In this document: piece after piece, positions 9,218 to 17,446 of the stretch
Layout of the letters: every line of letters starts with the position of its first letter
Position numbering within the stretch: position 1 is the first letter of the stretch
DNA from: Coriobacteriaceae bacterium
Lineage (GTDB): Bacteria; Actinomycetota; Coriobacteriia; Coriobacteriales; Coriobacteriaceae
Assembly: GCA_025992855.1 (NCBI GenBank)
Contig: DAJPGB010000001.1
Location: 1 to 64,000 of the forward strand
Direction of reading: 5' to 3'
Length of the DNA: 64,000 bases
Translations under genes and position numbers: made by a program
Notes under the pieces: generated by a model
Database searches by the model: none
What the model saw: the letters and a program-made list of their open reading frames with translations, nothing else
What the model was told of the DNA's origin: nothing

Positions 9218-9365
9218 ACCGAGTCCTTTCTTGCGATTAGTCTACGGCATCTATAGTCGCAAGAAGACGAGTCGGCTACCATCGATATGGCTTACGCTTG
9301 CCTTACCGTTGTGTAAGGTAGGGGTAGCTACCCTGCCACGTGTTGATGTTGAGAGAGGACTCCTG

Positions 9366-10352
9366 TTGAAGACTGTTCATGTTGCCGCTGGGATCATTCG
9401 CAAGGAAGGATCTGACGAGCTGCTTGCCGTGCAGCGCGGCTACGGCGACATGCAGGGGCTTTGGGAGTTCCCGGGCGGCAAGCTCATGCGCGGCGAGACG
9501 CCCGAGGATGCCGTGCGCCGCGAGCTTATGGAAGAGCTGCAGGTAAAGGTCACCAACCTGCGCGATTTCTATACCGTTGAGTACGACTACCCCGATTTCC
9601 ATCTCTCCATGGAGTGCTATTACTGCTCGCTGGCCGATGAGTCCGGCGAGCCCCAGAAACACGACCGCCAGCTCGATATCCGCTGGATTCCACGCACCTC
9701 GCTTGCCACCGTTGAGTGGATGCCCGCCGACAAGGGGCTGATCGATGCCCTGATTGAGCTGAAGGAAGACCGGTTTGAGGCAAGCGCCGCCGATGACGCC
9801 GCGCCCAACACGACCGACGAGCCCACCACCAAGCCCAAGCGCAAAACCAAGCGCCGCTCCAAAAAGCGCACCAAACCCGGCTTGCTCGACGGCATCGACA
9901 CCTCGGACCTCTCCGCCGACGAGCGTGAACTAGTGCGCCGTCGCGCCGCCATCAAAAAGTCCATGAAGGGCAACAAGCGCGCCAACACCAAGCCCGAGCT
10001 GCTCGTACGCCAGCGCCTGCGCGCCGCGGGCCTTACGGGCTATCGCTTGGAATGGAAGGTTCCCGGCAAGCCCGACATCGCCTTCCCCGGACGCAAGATC
10101 GCCATCTTCGTCAACGGCTGCTTTTGGCACCGCTGCCCCAAGTGCAATCCGAGTCAGCCCAAGCGCAATGTTGAGTTTTGGGAAGCAAAGTTCCGCCGCA
10201 ACGTCGAGCGTGACCACGCCGCTGTGGCAGCGCTCACCGAAATGGGCTGGACACCCATAACCATCTGGGAATGCGAGCTCAAAAAGGACCGCATCGACGC
10301 CACGATGGAAAAGGTTATCGAGCAGGTGCGCGCCGCAGAGCCGCAGCGCTAA
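9366..10352 (+). CDS. Fused MutT-type Nudix hydrolase and Vsr endonuclease
   Basis: Two repair activities are joined in one 328-aa chain. Residues 1-130 form a MutT-like Nudix domain whose box starts GGKLMRGETPEDAV and continues RRELMEEL, with Gln instead of the last Gly; this family hydrolyses 8-oxo-dGTP. A lysine-rich linker (KPKRKTKRRSKKRTKP) leads to a C-terminal Vsr domain with the PDIAF aspartate, VNGCFWHRCPKC zinc region, FWEAKFRRNVERD and GWTPITIWECEL. Vsr nicks at T-G mismatches left by deaminated 5-methylcytosine. The start is a TTG at 9366, six bases after AGAGAGGA; the frame is open far upstream but with no homology. No cytosine methylase is nearby. It is transcribed away from the ABC operon. 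Confidence 0.85.
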   Translation: MKTVHVAAGIIRKEGSDELLAVQRGYGDMQGLWEFPGGKLMRGETPEDAVRRELMEELQVKVTNLRDFYTVEYDYPDFHLSMECYYCSLADESGEPQKHDRQLDIRWIPRTSLATVEWMPADKGLIDALIELKEDRFEASAADDAAPNTTDEPTTKPKRKTKRRSKKRTKPGLLDGIDTSDLSADERELVRRRAAIKKSMKGNKRANTKPELLVRQRLRAAGLTGYRLEWKVPGKPDIAFPGRKIAIFVNGCFWHRCPKCNPSQPKRNVEFWEAKFRRNVERDHAAVAALTEMGWTPITIWECELKKDRIDATMEKVIEQVRAAEPQR

Positions 10353-10605
10353 AACGAGCCATTCACAGGCCCCGCACGCCCGCGCCACATCCGCGCCACA
10401 AACCTTAGAAAGCCCTTAAGCTCAAAACCTTTCAAAGGTGTTATCTGATAGCTCTGACCTGCGGTTTCATCATAATTGCAAACCTCATTAAGCCTTTCTT
10501 TAGCGCTTCTTTGCAACGACCGCGGCATAATACTGCCAACGCACGGGACCTAGCAGCACACCCCGTGCGCACCCTTTTGGTGGACATCGAGGAGGCCGCA
10601 TAAGC

Positions 10606-10815
10606 ATGCATTCTTCCAATGACGCAGCACAGCAGCCATCCCTAAAACATGCAAACCTTTTCTCCTTCCCCCCGACACAGAGAGACGGCCTCCTCGACTC
10701 CCCCACCACAAAAGCCAAACGCTCAACTAATCAGAGCCTCAACTTGCGAGCATCGTTCGAAAAGCTCCAAGCATCCCTAGACAAGGCGTTCCCCGAACAG
10801 GCAAGGGCAATCTAA
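10606..10815 (+). CDS. Possible small protein upstream of the AraC gene
   Basis: This 69-codon frame is preceded by GAGGAGG ten bases before ATG. Its C-terminal half (NLRASFEKLQASLDKAF) looks like an amphipathic helix. It ends 25 bases before the AraC regulator. It has no recognisable family and could be a leader peptide or a chance frame. The preceding intergenic stretch (10353-10605) holds no other gene. Confidence 0.35.
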   Translation: MHSSNDAAQQPSLKHANLFSFPPTQRDGLLDSPTTKAKRSTNQSLNLRASFEKLQASLDKAFPEQARAI

Positions 10816-10840
10816 GCCCATCGCGCTTTATGCTGATGCC

Positions 10841-11773
10841 ATGCGAAACATGGATCACATAGAATTGCACCGCGGAGGACGCGAGGAAGCGTTTCCCGAG
10901 ACCGCCGAAGACTGGCCCTATATTGCCGAACGCGCAGAATTCGCTCGCTATCCGGGCAATTCCGTCCCCTGGCACTGGCATTCCGAAGTCGAGCTTTTCT
11001 ACATGGAGCAGGGGACAATTGACTATCGCACGCGTGCAGCACATGAGCACATGCGCTTTGAGGAAGGGTCCGCCGGCTTTATCAACGGCGGCGTTTTGCA
11101 CAGCACCCTGCAATCACCCAATTCGGCGCCAGCAATTCAACTGTTGCATATTTTTCAGCCGTCAATGCTTGGCGATCCCGCGGGACGCCTTCAAAAGCGC
11201 TACATCAATCCTTTACTACAATGTCGAGGCGTCGATGTACTCAAATGGTCGCCCACCAACCCCGACGATATGCCCTTTATCGATTTGCTGAAGAGCTCCT
11301 TTAACCACGATCTTCAACAGCCGCAGAACGAGATGGCGCTTCGAAATAGCCTGTCCGAACTCTGGATTCAGATCTATGCCAAAGCTGAACCGCTCTTTTC
11401 CTCCGACGACGCCTCTTGGATGACCAGCCGTGAACTTCGGTTCAGGGAAATTCTGGACTACATCCGCACACACTATGCAGACAGCATAGATGTTCCCCAA
11501 ATTGCGTCCGCGGTCGGCATCAGCGAAAGAGATTGTTATCGCACCATCAAAGCTTGCGCGGGAACAACCCCGGCCGCGTATCTACGCGCATACCGCATCA
11601 CCCGCGCTTGCACGCTCTTGACGCACACCACGCGAACGGTACAGACGATCGCTCACCAATGCGGCTTTGCAACGGCGAGCCACCTTGGGCAGGTATTCAA
11701 GGAACAAATTGGTTGCACCCCTTCTGAGTATCGAGCCATGAGGCAGAATTTCGATACTACAGGGCAGAAATAA
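10841..11773 (+). CDS. AraC-family transcriptional regulator with cupin sensor
   Basis: This is a 310-aa one-component regulator. Residues about 20-110 form a cupin-like ligand domain (PWHWHSEVELFYMEQG, then a glycine-rich strand and HSTLQS). Residues about 205-300 hold two helix-turn-helix units, IDVPQIASAVGISERDCYR and RTVQTIAHQCGFATASHLGQ, ending in the family signature GCTPSEYR. No good ribosome site is seen; ATG at 10850 is an alternative start. The HAD phosphatase follows after about 60 bases. The ligand is unknown. Confidence 0.88.
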   Translation: MRNMDHIELHRGGREEAFPETAEDWPYIAERAEFARYPGNSVPWHWHSEVELFYMEQGTIDYRTRAAHEHMRFEEGSAGFINGGVLHSTLQSPNSAPAIQLLHIFQPSMLGDPAGRLQKRYINPLLQCRGVDVLKWSPTNPDDMPFIDLLKSSFNHDLQQPQNEMALRNSLSELWIQIYAKAEPLFSSDDASWMTSRELRFREILDYIRTHYADSIDVPQIASAVGISERDCYRTIKACAGTTPAAYLRAYRITRACTLLTHTTRTVQTIAHQCGFATASHLGQVFKEQIGCTPSEYRAMRQNFDTTGQK

Positions 11774-11832
11774 CGCTAGCGCTTCCACCTCACCTGTCCC
11801 ACACTATCAGACAGATGAGAGAAAGGAATGCC

Positions 11833-12456
11833 ATGAAACAATTCGACCATGTCGTGTTTGACGTTGATGGAACATTGGCAGATACAGAAGAAAGCGTTCT
11901 GTCATCGCTTGCCCAGATAGTCCAAGAAGAGACCGGCAAAACGCTCCCCCGAAACGAGCTTGAATTTGCCCTCGGCATACCCGGCAAGGATGCTCTTGAG
12001 AAACTTGGAATCTACTCGCAAGCAACGTTGGATCGCTGGTGCCACGTTGCCGCCAGCTTTAAAAGCACCATCAGCGTTTTTCCAGGTTTGCTTGAAGTCA
12101 TCGCAAAACTCGCCGATAACGGTTGCAATCTTGGCATCGTCTCCTCACGTGCGCGCGACGAATACGCAGAAGAAATAGCACCCCTTGGTTTCGATACGTA
12201 TTTTGAGCACATCATCCTTGTCGAAGACACAACCGAACACAAACCCGCACCCGCTCCCATGCTCGAATATCTCCGGCGTACGGGCGCGAATCCTGGCAAC
12301 GTCGTCTACGTTGGCGACACCGTCTACGACGAACAATGCGCAACTTCAGCAGGGGTCAGTTTTGCCCGAGCAGCATGGGGATCACACCAAGACATCCCAA
12401 ACGCCACCTACAACCTCAAAACCCCCAACGATCTACTAACCCTAACAACCAAGTAA
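11833..12456 (+). CDS. HAD-superfamily phosphatase (Gph/PGMB-like)
   Basis: This is a 207-aa hydrolase with all four HAD motifs: FDVDGTLAD (Asp nucleophile), VSSRARDE, the lysine in EHKPAP, and YVGDTVYDEQCA. The alpha-helical cap between motifs I and II is the type found in phosphoglycolate phosphatase and beta-phosphoglucomutase. The start at 11833 follows AAAGGA; an in-frame ATG at 11815 has no ribosome site. It may be co-transcribed with the AraC gene. The substrate cannot be read from the sequence. Confidence 0.85.
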   Translation: MKQFDHVVFDVDGTLADTEESVLSSLAQIVQEETGKTLPRNELEFALGIPGKDALEKLGIYSQATLDRWCHVAASFKSTISVFPGLLEVIAKLADNGCNLGIVSSRARDEYAEEIAPLGFDTYFEHIILVEDTTEHKPAPAPMLEYLRRTGANPGNVVYVGDTVYDEQCATSAGVSFARAAWGSHQDIPNATYNLKTPNDLLTLTTK

Positions 12457-12620
12457 CCTCCGCGCCCGACCCTATCAGCCCCCAACGCCACAAGGGCGAT
12501 TGAGCAGGACGGTTTGGGCGGGTCCCGTACTTAGTTTCCAAAATCATTCCGCAGCGCGAATACTTCTTATTATTTTCCGCCCTAACGCCACAAGGGCGAC
12601 GGCCTCGAGAAGATCAACTT

Positions 12621-12745
12621 GGGAGGGACGAGGGCTTAGTTCCCCAATCTTTCCGCAGGGGGCAAAAAGCCTCGCCGCACGAAGTGCGCAGCGAGGCTTT
12701 TTGCATGCCCGAGGACGATTGGGGAACTAAGCCCTCGTCCCTCCC
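12621..12745. repeat. Inverted repeat with 29-bp perfect arms
   Basis: The arms at 12621-12649 and 12717-12745 begin GGGAGGGACGAGGGCTTAG and are exact inverted copies. They enclose a second, independent hairpin. A partial relative of the left flank (CGCCACAAGGGCGA and a TTAGTTTCCAAAATC-like string) lies about 90 bases upstream, at 12486-12550. The region lies between convergent genes. Confidence 0.75.
12663..12704. terminator. Bidirectional terminator
   Basis: AAAAAGCCTCGC pairs with GCGAGGCTTTTT, giving U-runs on both strands. It separates the HAD phosphatase from the convergent aldolase and is nested in the larger inverted repeat. Confidence 0.8.
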
Positions 12746-12778
12746 CGGGAAATGTAGCGAGTAGGAGTACCCTTGCTG

Positions 12779-13636
12779 TTACTCTGCTTTGCCCACAGAG
12801 TTGAGGTTGGTCATGCGAATCTTAACCAGCTCGGTGATCTCGCGCATGCCCTCCTTGGCCGGCTTCTTGGGATCGAAGCAGGCGGGGTTCTCAGCCATGT
12901 AGGCCATGAAGCCCTTGGTGTAGGCCTGACGCAGCTCGGTGGCATAGTTGACCTTGCAGATGCCGTTCTTCACGGCCTCGGCAACCTGCTCATCGGGCAC
13001 ACCGGAGGTGCCGTGCAGGACCAGCGGCACGTCGACGGCGTCGCGGATGGCCTTGACCACGGACTGCTCGATGTGCGGATCGCTCGTGTACACGCCGTGG
13101 CTGGTGCCAACGCCAATAGCGAGGGAGGTGCAGCCAGTGCGCTCGACGAACTCCTTGGCCTCGGCGGGGTCGGTGTAGGGGCTCTCGCCCTCAACCGCGG
13201 GACCGTCGTCCTCCTTGCCGCCAACCTTGCCGAGCTCGGCCTCGACGGGCACGCCCATGGCGCGGCCAGCGTCGGCGACGGACTTGGTCAGGGCGATGTT
13301 GTCCTCGAAGGACTCGTGCGAACCGTCGATCATGACGGAGGTGTAGCCAGTGCGGAAGGCCTGCATGCAGCGGTCATAGCCATCGCCGTGATCGAGGTGC
13401 AGGGCGACGGGCACGGAAGCGCGCTCGGCGGCAGCCTTGACCATGCCGTAGAAGTAATCCAGGCCAGCAGTCTTGATGGTGCCCGGGGTGGTCTGCATGA
13501 TGACGGGGGACTTGGTCTCCTCGGCAGCGGCCAGAACAGCCATAACAAACTCGAGGTTCTCGACGTTGAACGCGCCGACGGCGTAGTGGCCGGCCTGAGC
13601 GTCCTTGAGCATCTTTTCGGTGGTAACAAGTGCCAT
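12779..13636 (-). CDS. Class II ketose-bisphosphate aldolase (FBA/GatY/KbaY family)
   Basis: This zinc-dependent aldolase of 285 aa cleaves fructose or tagatose 1,6-bisphosphate to dihydroxyacetone phosphate and glyceraldehyde 3-phosphate. The metal ligands are visible in HLDHGD and GTSHGVY, and the phosphate loop in LHGTSGV. The family does not separate the two sugars reliably by motif. The lac genes in this window lack LacD, so tagatose 1,6-bisphosphate cleavage is a serious possibility; glycolytic fructose-bisphosphate aldolase is the default. The start at 13636 has GGAGAGGAG upstream; the longer frame to 13777 lacks support. It is divergent from a DeoR regulator. Confidence 0.9.
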   Translation of the reverse strand: MALVTTEKMLKDAQAGHYAVGAFNVENLEFVMAVLAAAEETKSPVIMQTTPGTIKTAGLDYFYGMVKAAAERASVPVALHLDHGDGYDRCMQAFRTGYTSVMIDGSHESFEDNIALTKSVADAGRAMGVPVEAELGKVGGKEDDGPAVEGESPYTDPAEAKEFVERTGCTSLAIGVGTSHGVYTSDPHIEQSVVKAIRDAVDVPLVLHGTSGVPDEQVAEAVKNGICKVNYATELRQAYTKGFMAYMAENPACFDPKKPAKEGMREITELVKIRMTNLNSVGKAE

Positions 13637-13857
13637 GAGCGTTTGCTCCTCTCCCTCGCCCGCATCTGGACATCGGGCGTACGTGTCCGCAAGGCGTTTT
13701 ACCTTGCGTTTTACTGCGCTCATTGTATGAAATTCGGCGGGTGTGAATGTGCGAGATACCGTCGCTCCGCAGGGCAAGACCCTAAATTTTGAAAAGCAAA
13801 CGGAAGGGTTTGTGCCGGGCGCACGTGTTCGATATTGAGTTTTGAGCCTTGATTGCC

Positions 13858-13872
13858 TTTCTTTTATAGAAA
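13858..13872. promoter_or_regulatory. Candidate operator between aldolase and DeoR genes
   Basis: TTTCT and AGAAA are separated by five bases in an AT-rich patch of the 333-base divergent region. It is the only clear symmetry there and could bind the DeoR regulator. Support is weak. Confidence 0.3.
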
Positions 13873-13969
13873 AGATAAGTATTCGAAAGGCGTTTTCTTA
13901 CTCAAAAAGAAAATGAACGAAAATGGACTCAACACAATTCCTGCAAATTTTGCTGAGAATGGAGCTACC

Positions 13970-14773
13970 ATGGCCCAAGTTGCAACCCGAGCTTTTGCCG
14001 ACGAACGCCGTGCCGCCATCATGGAAATGCTCGAGCATAATGCCTCGGTGCAGGTGGCAGAAATCGCCCAGACCTTTGGCGTGTCCTCTGTCACCGCTCG
14101 CGCTGATCTGGACGCCCTCGCTGAGTCCGGCAAACTGCGCCGCACGCACGGTGGCGCCGTGTCGCTCCACAAACGCCTGACCGTCTCCACGCAGGATCGG
14201 CGCATCAACGTCAACGTTGCCGCCAAGCAGGCCATCGCCCAAAGCGCCATAGAACTCGTCAACGACGGCGACACGCTCCTCGTCGACTCGGGCACCACCG
14301 CGCTCGAATTTGTCCGCCTGCTCGACCAACGCGACGGCATCACCGTCATCACGGCAGACATTACGATCGCTGATTACATCGACGAGAGCATGCCCTCGGT
14401 CGACGTCGTCATGCTGGGCGGCGCGCTGCGCAAAGGGCACCGTTATCTGTACGGTCCGCTCACCATGCAGGCGCTGCAGATGATTCACGCCGACCTCGCC
14501 ATCATGTGCCCTGGCGCCTTTGTCCCGGGTTGCGGCTTTACCACCGACTTTCCGCAGATGGCCGAAACCAAAACGGCTATGATCGCCGCCGCACGCCGAG
14601 GCGTCGCTCTGATGGACGCAAGCAAGGTCAACGGACGCGGCATGTACCGCTTCGCCGAACTTGCCGATGTCGACACCATCGTGATGGACCGTGACCCCGA
14701 AGGCGCCGTTGCCACCTCAATCGCCGAGGCCACCGATGCCGACGTCCCAGCCCTCTTCCTCGCCCGCGCCTAA
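13970..14773 (+). CDS. DeoR-family sugar-phosphate-responsive repressor
   Basis: This is a 267-aa regulator. Its N-terminal helix-turn-helix (ASVQVAEIAQTFGVSSVTAR then ADLDALAESGKLRRTHGGAV) and C-terminal sugar-phosphate isomerase-like sensor (LVDSGTTALEFVRLL, then GGALRKGHRYLYGP) are typical of GlpR/DeoR proteins. The start at 13970 follows GGAGC; ATG at 13913 would add 19 unconserved residues. It is divergent from the aldolase gene and convergent with the ROK kinase gene, and likely controls the aldolase. The effector is probably a phosphorylated sugar. Confidence 0.85.
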   Translation: MAQVATRAFADERRAAIMEMLEHNASVQVAEIAQTFGVSSVTARADLDALAESGKLRRTHGGAVSLHKRLTVSTQDRRINVNVAAKQAIAQSAIELVNDGDTLLVDSGTTALEFVRLLDQRDGITVITADITIADYIDESMPSVDVVMLGGALRKGHRYLYGPLTMQALQMIHADLAIMCPGAFVPGCGFTTDFPQMAETKTAMIAAARRGVALMDASKVNGRGMYRFAELADVDTIVMDRDPEGAVATSIAEATDADVPALFLARA

Positions 14774-14779
14774 ATGTAA

Positions 14780-14812
14780 AAACCACCACAAAGGGCACCT
14801 TTGTGGTGGTTT
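14780..14812. terminator. Bidirectional terminator, ACCACCACAAAGG family copy 1
   Basis: AAACCACCACAAAGG pairs with its exact complement around a 3-base loop. The same stem recurs at 19771-19807 and 21286-21326. It separates the convergent DeoR and ROK genes. Confidence 0.8.
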
Positions 14813-14821
14813 ATGTTGCAA

Positions 14822-15733
14822 CTACTGCAAACGCATGGCCTCCTGGACTGCGCCAACCAAGTTAGCATCGTTGCCGAGCTGCGCGGCCTTAATCCGCGGC
14901 TCGGGAATACCGGCGAGGCCGCCCTCGTACCCCGCAAGCGCGACGGGCATCTGCTTGCGCAGGGCGTCGATAAGCTCCGGATGGCAGGAAATACCGCCCG
15001 CAATAACAAATACCTCGGGATCAATCACAGCCTGAAGATTAACAAGCTGCGCATCGAAGGTGCGCGCATAGCGGTCAAGCGCACGCTGAGCATCAGCATC
15101 GCCGGACTCAATCCATTCGAACACTCGACGCCCATCTACGGGAGAGTCCTCCGGCAGCCCCTTTTCGGCAACCGCCGCGTCGCGAAGCGCACGCCATCCG
15201 CCCGTACCGGCAAAGGTACTTTCCATGCTCGCCGGACGCGCCACATCGTTGCGCAAGAAGCTAAATTCGCCCGCAAAGCAATGCGCGCCGCGAAGCACCT
15301 TTCCGTCGATGACGATGCCGCCGCCGATACCAGTGCCGATAGCGAGCACGACGCCAAACCGCGCGCCGCGCAGCGCTCCCGCCGCGTATTCACCCAGAGC
15401 GCAGCACTTGCCGTCATTATTAACGGCGACGGGTACGCCCAAGCGCTCGCGCATGATTTTTCCAAGGGGACATCCATCCATATAGGTGAGCGATCCGCCA
15501 CGATGAATCGTGCCGTCAAGATCGCCCTCATAGATGCCGCCCGGAGCGCTCACGCCCACGGCCGAAACACGGTTGAGGTACGGTTCAACGAGCCCAATCA
15601 GAGATTCGACCGTCTCTTCGGCTGTGGTAAAACCAGTCGGCAGGCTTCCACGCGCGTGGATAGAAAAATCCTCGCCCAACACAGCCCATTTGACCGCCGT
15701 ACCGCCCACGTCGATACCAAAGTACTCTTTCAA
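14822..15733 (-). CDS. ROK-family sugar kinase
   Basis: This is a 303-aa kinase with the N-terminal ATP-binding motif GIDVGGTAVKWAVL, the NNDGKCCALGEY segment and the IGTGIGGGIVIDGKVLRG motif. The CxCGxxGCxE zinc motif of many ROK proteins is missing; the equivalent region is HCFAGEFSFLRND. That resembles beta-glucoside kinases and other sugar-specific ROK enzymes. It is the third gene after an MFS transporter and an intracellular glycosidase, so it probably phosphorylates the sugar released by that enzyme. The ribosome site is not obvious in the short gap. Confidence 0.85.
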   Translation of the reverse strand: MKEYFGIDVGGTAVKWAVLGEDFSIHARGSLPTGFTTAEETVESLIGLVEPYLNRVSAVGVSAPGGIYEGDLDGTIHRGGSLTYMDGCPLGKIMRERLGVPVAVNNDGKCCALGEYAAGALRGARFGVVLAIGTGIGGGIVIDGKVLRGAHCFAGEFSFLRNDVARPASMESTFAGTGGWRALRDAAVAEKGLPEDSPVDGRRVFEWIESGDADAQRALDRYARTFDAQLVNLQAVIDPEVFVIAGGISCHPELIDALRKQMPVALAGYEGGLAGIPEPRIKAAQLGNDANLVGAVQEAMRLQ

Positions 15734-15820
15734 GTCCTACTCCTCTTATCTGCATCCTCAAATGCCGAATGCCGGAACGGAAACCGTCTCGGCATTGGCT
15801 AGTCTCGTCTGAGATTGTCT

Positions 15821-17359
15821 CTACCGCTCGGTCTTTGCCTCGCGAATACGCAGCATCATGTACTGACGGCTCGGCAGATCGATACGGAACTTACCCTCGA
15901 AAGTGCCCTCGAGCGTCTCGGCGGCCATGTTCCACGTGTCAATCACGTCGACGGTATAACGCTTGCCCTCAGCGCCCTCGAACTCTCGATACGCCGGGCG
16001 ATTAAAGCCAAAGTACATAACAACATCGGCAGTCCCGCGGCCATGGTCGTTGGACATGCAGGTAACGTCCCAGGTAAACGTACCATCGAGGACGCCGATC
16101 TCGTCGGGCACCCAATCAAAATCATCCGGCAGTGCCTCCATAAAGCGGCGGCAGAAACCGATGCGGTCGGGCGACTCACCAAAGAGCTCGCCGCCATGTG
16201 CCCACCAAAGCTTGGGACCGCGGTCGACGTAGGTCTCGCCATGCGTGACATAACCGCCGCGCAGACTGCCCTCCCAAAAACGACGGACGAGCTCCTGGGC
16301 CGTAAGGTTGCCCCAGCCCCAGTTGATATTGCCCTCATAGCCGACCTCGTCGATCAGAACCGGCTTGCTATACTGCGCGCGCAGCATGGTGACGTCCTCT
16401 GCTGTGTTTTTGAGGTCGCACCTCTGGTAGCTCACGTGCGTAATCCACGGATGGCTGTGGTCAAAGATCTCGCGGCAATTGTGGATGCTGCGCAAGTGTC
16501 CATACGGGTCGTTCGCCATGATGATGCGGGCATAGCGGTCCCAGTCCTCAGCCGGCTTCCACGGCATAAGGTCCCACTCATTGGCGAGGCTCCACCAGAT
16601 GTTCTTGTATGCCGAGAAACGGCGAGCCACATACGCCAGGTAGAAGACATCCTCCTCGCGCGTCATGCGAGAGAAACCCCAGTCCTCGGGCTTATCATAC
16701 GGGTGCAAAACGATAAGGTCCGCCTGGATGCCCAGCTCGTCAAGTTGTTCAATGCGGTGCTCGAGGTTCTCCCAAAACGGCTCGTAGAAGCGGTAATGGT
16801 CAAAGCCGCCCTTCTCGCCCTCGTAAGCATACATCGCCGGATCCTCGACGTTATAGTCGTAAAACTTGGGGAAGACACACATGCGGATTTTGTTAAAGGG
16901 CGCTGTGGCGAGCGTCTGAAGCGTCTGCTCCTGCAGCTCGGCATCTTGATTGGTCCACGCATAGCAAGTGGTGCCGAAGGGCAGGTAGCGTGTGCCGTCC
17001 TCGTACGCAAAATTGAAATCTTCGTCGGTAATGAACGGAACATTGTGGGCAAGCACATCTTTTGCCAGCAGAACACGACCATGGTTGTCGCCCGTGGCAG
17101 GCGTGGCCTCAAAGGAGCCGGCGGCACCATCGAGCGCGGGGTCATTGGAACTCACCACGTAGTTCCAGACGCCGGCACTCTCAGGCATAAAGTTGATTCC
17201 ATAGTTGCCGTCACCCTTGTAGAAGCCACGGACCTCAAAGCTGTCCATGCCGTCCGCGCGATCGAAGTGTGCCGACAGCTCGACCTCGACATAGGGATTG
17301 CCGGCCGCAGTGCCTGCGAGCTCGAGCTTAAACACCTTGTACTGCTCGACGGTGGTCAT
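15821..17359 (-). CDS. Intracellular glycoside hydrolase with DUF5060/DUF4038-type domains
   Basis: This is a 512-aa protein without a signal peptide. The N-terminal beta domain (about 1-95, FYKGDGNYGINFMPESAGVW) is of the DUF5060 type. A TIM-barrel (about 100-400) has the catalytic pair of a clan GH-A enzyme: acid/base Glu in SLANEWD and nucleophile Glu in LIDEVGYEG. A C-terminal beta domain follows. Relatives include the apiosidase-like GH140 group. The start at 17359 has GGAGG nine bases upstream. It lies between the transporter and ROK kinase genes with about 87-base spacers. The substrate is unknown but must be small enough for import. Confidence 0.82.
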   Translation of the reverse strand: MTTVEQYKVFKLELAGTAAGNPYVEVELSAHFDRADGMDSFEVRGFYKGDGNYGINFMPESAGVWNYVVSSNDPALDGAAGSFEATPATGDNHGRVLLAKDVLAHNVPFITDEDFNFAYEDGTRYLPFGTTCYAWTNQDAELQEQTLQTLATAPFNKIRMCVFPKFYDYNVEDPAMYAYEGEKGGFDHYRFYEPFWENLEHRIEQLDELGIQADLIVLHPYDKPEDWGFSRMTREEDVFYLAYVARRFSAYKNIWWSLANEWDLMPWKPAEDWDRYARIIMANDPYGHLRSIHNCREIFDHSHPWITHVSYQRCDLKNTAEDVTMLRAQYSKPVLIDEVGYEGNINWGWGNLTAQELVRRFWEGSLRGGYVTHGETYVDRGPKLWWAHGGELFGESPDRIGFCRRFMEALPDDFDWVPDEIGVLDGTFTWDVTCMSNDHGRGTADVVMYFGFNRPAYREFEGAEGKRYTVDVIDTWNMAAETLEGTFEGKFRIDLPSRQYMMLRIREAKTER

Positions 17360-17446
17360 AATAACGCCTCCAAGTTAAGCGATTGAATAGTCGGAGTCCG
17401 TCGGGCAACGTGAACGCTGCCCGACGGAAGGAAAGAGAGTGGCGGA

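Noticed and set aside
8781..9365. N-terminal extension of the Nudix-Vsr gene
   Set aside because: Runs antisense through the ABC ATPase and lacks homology; the TTG at 9366 with a good ribosome site explains the start.
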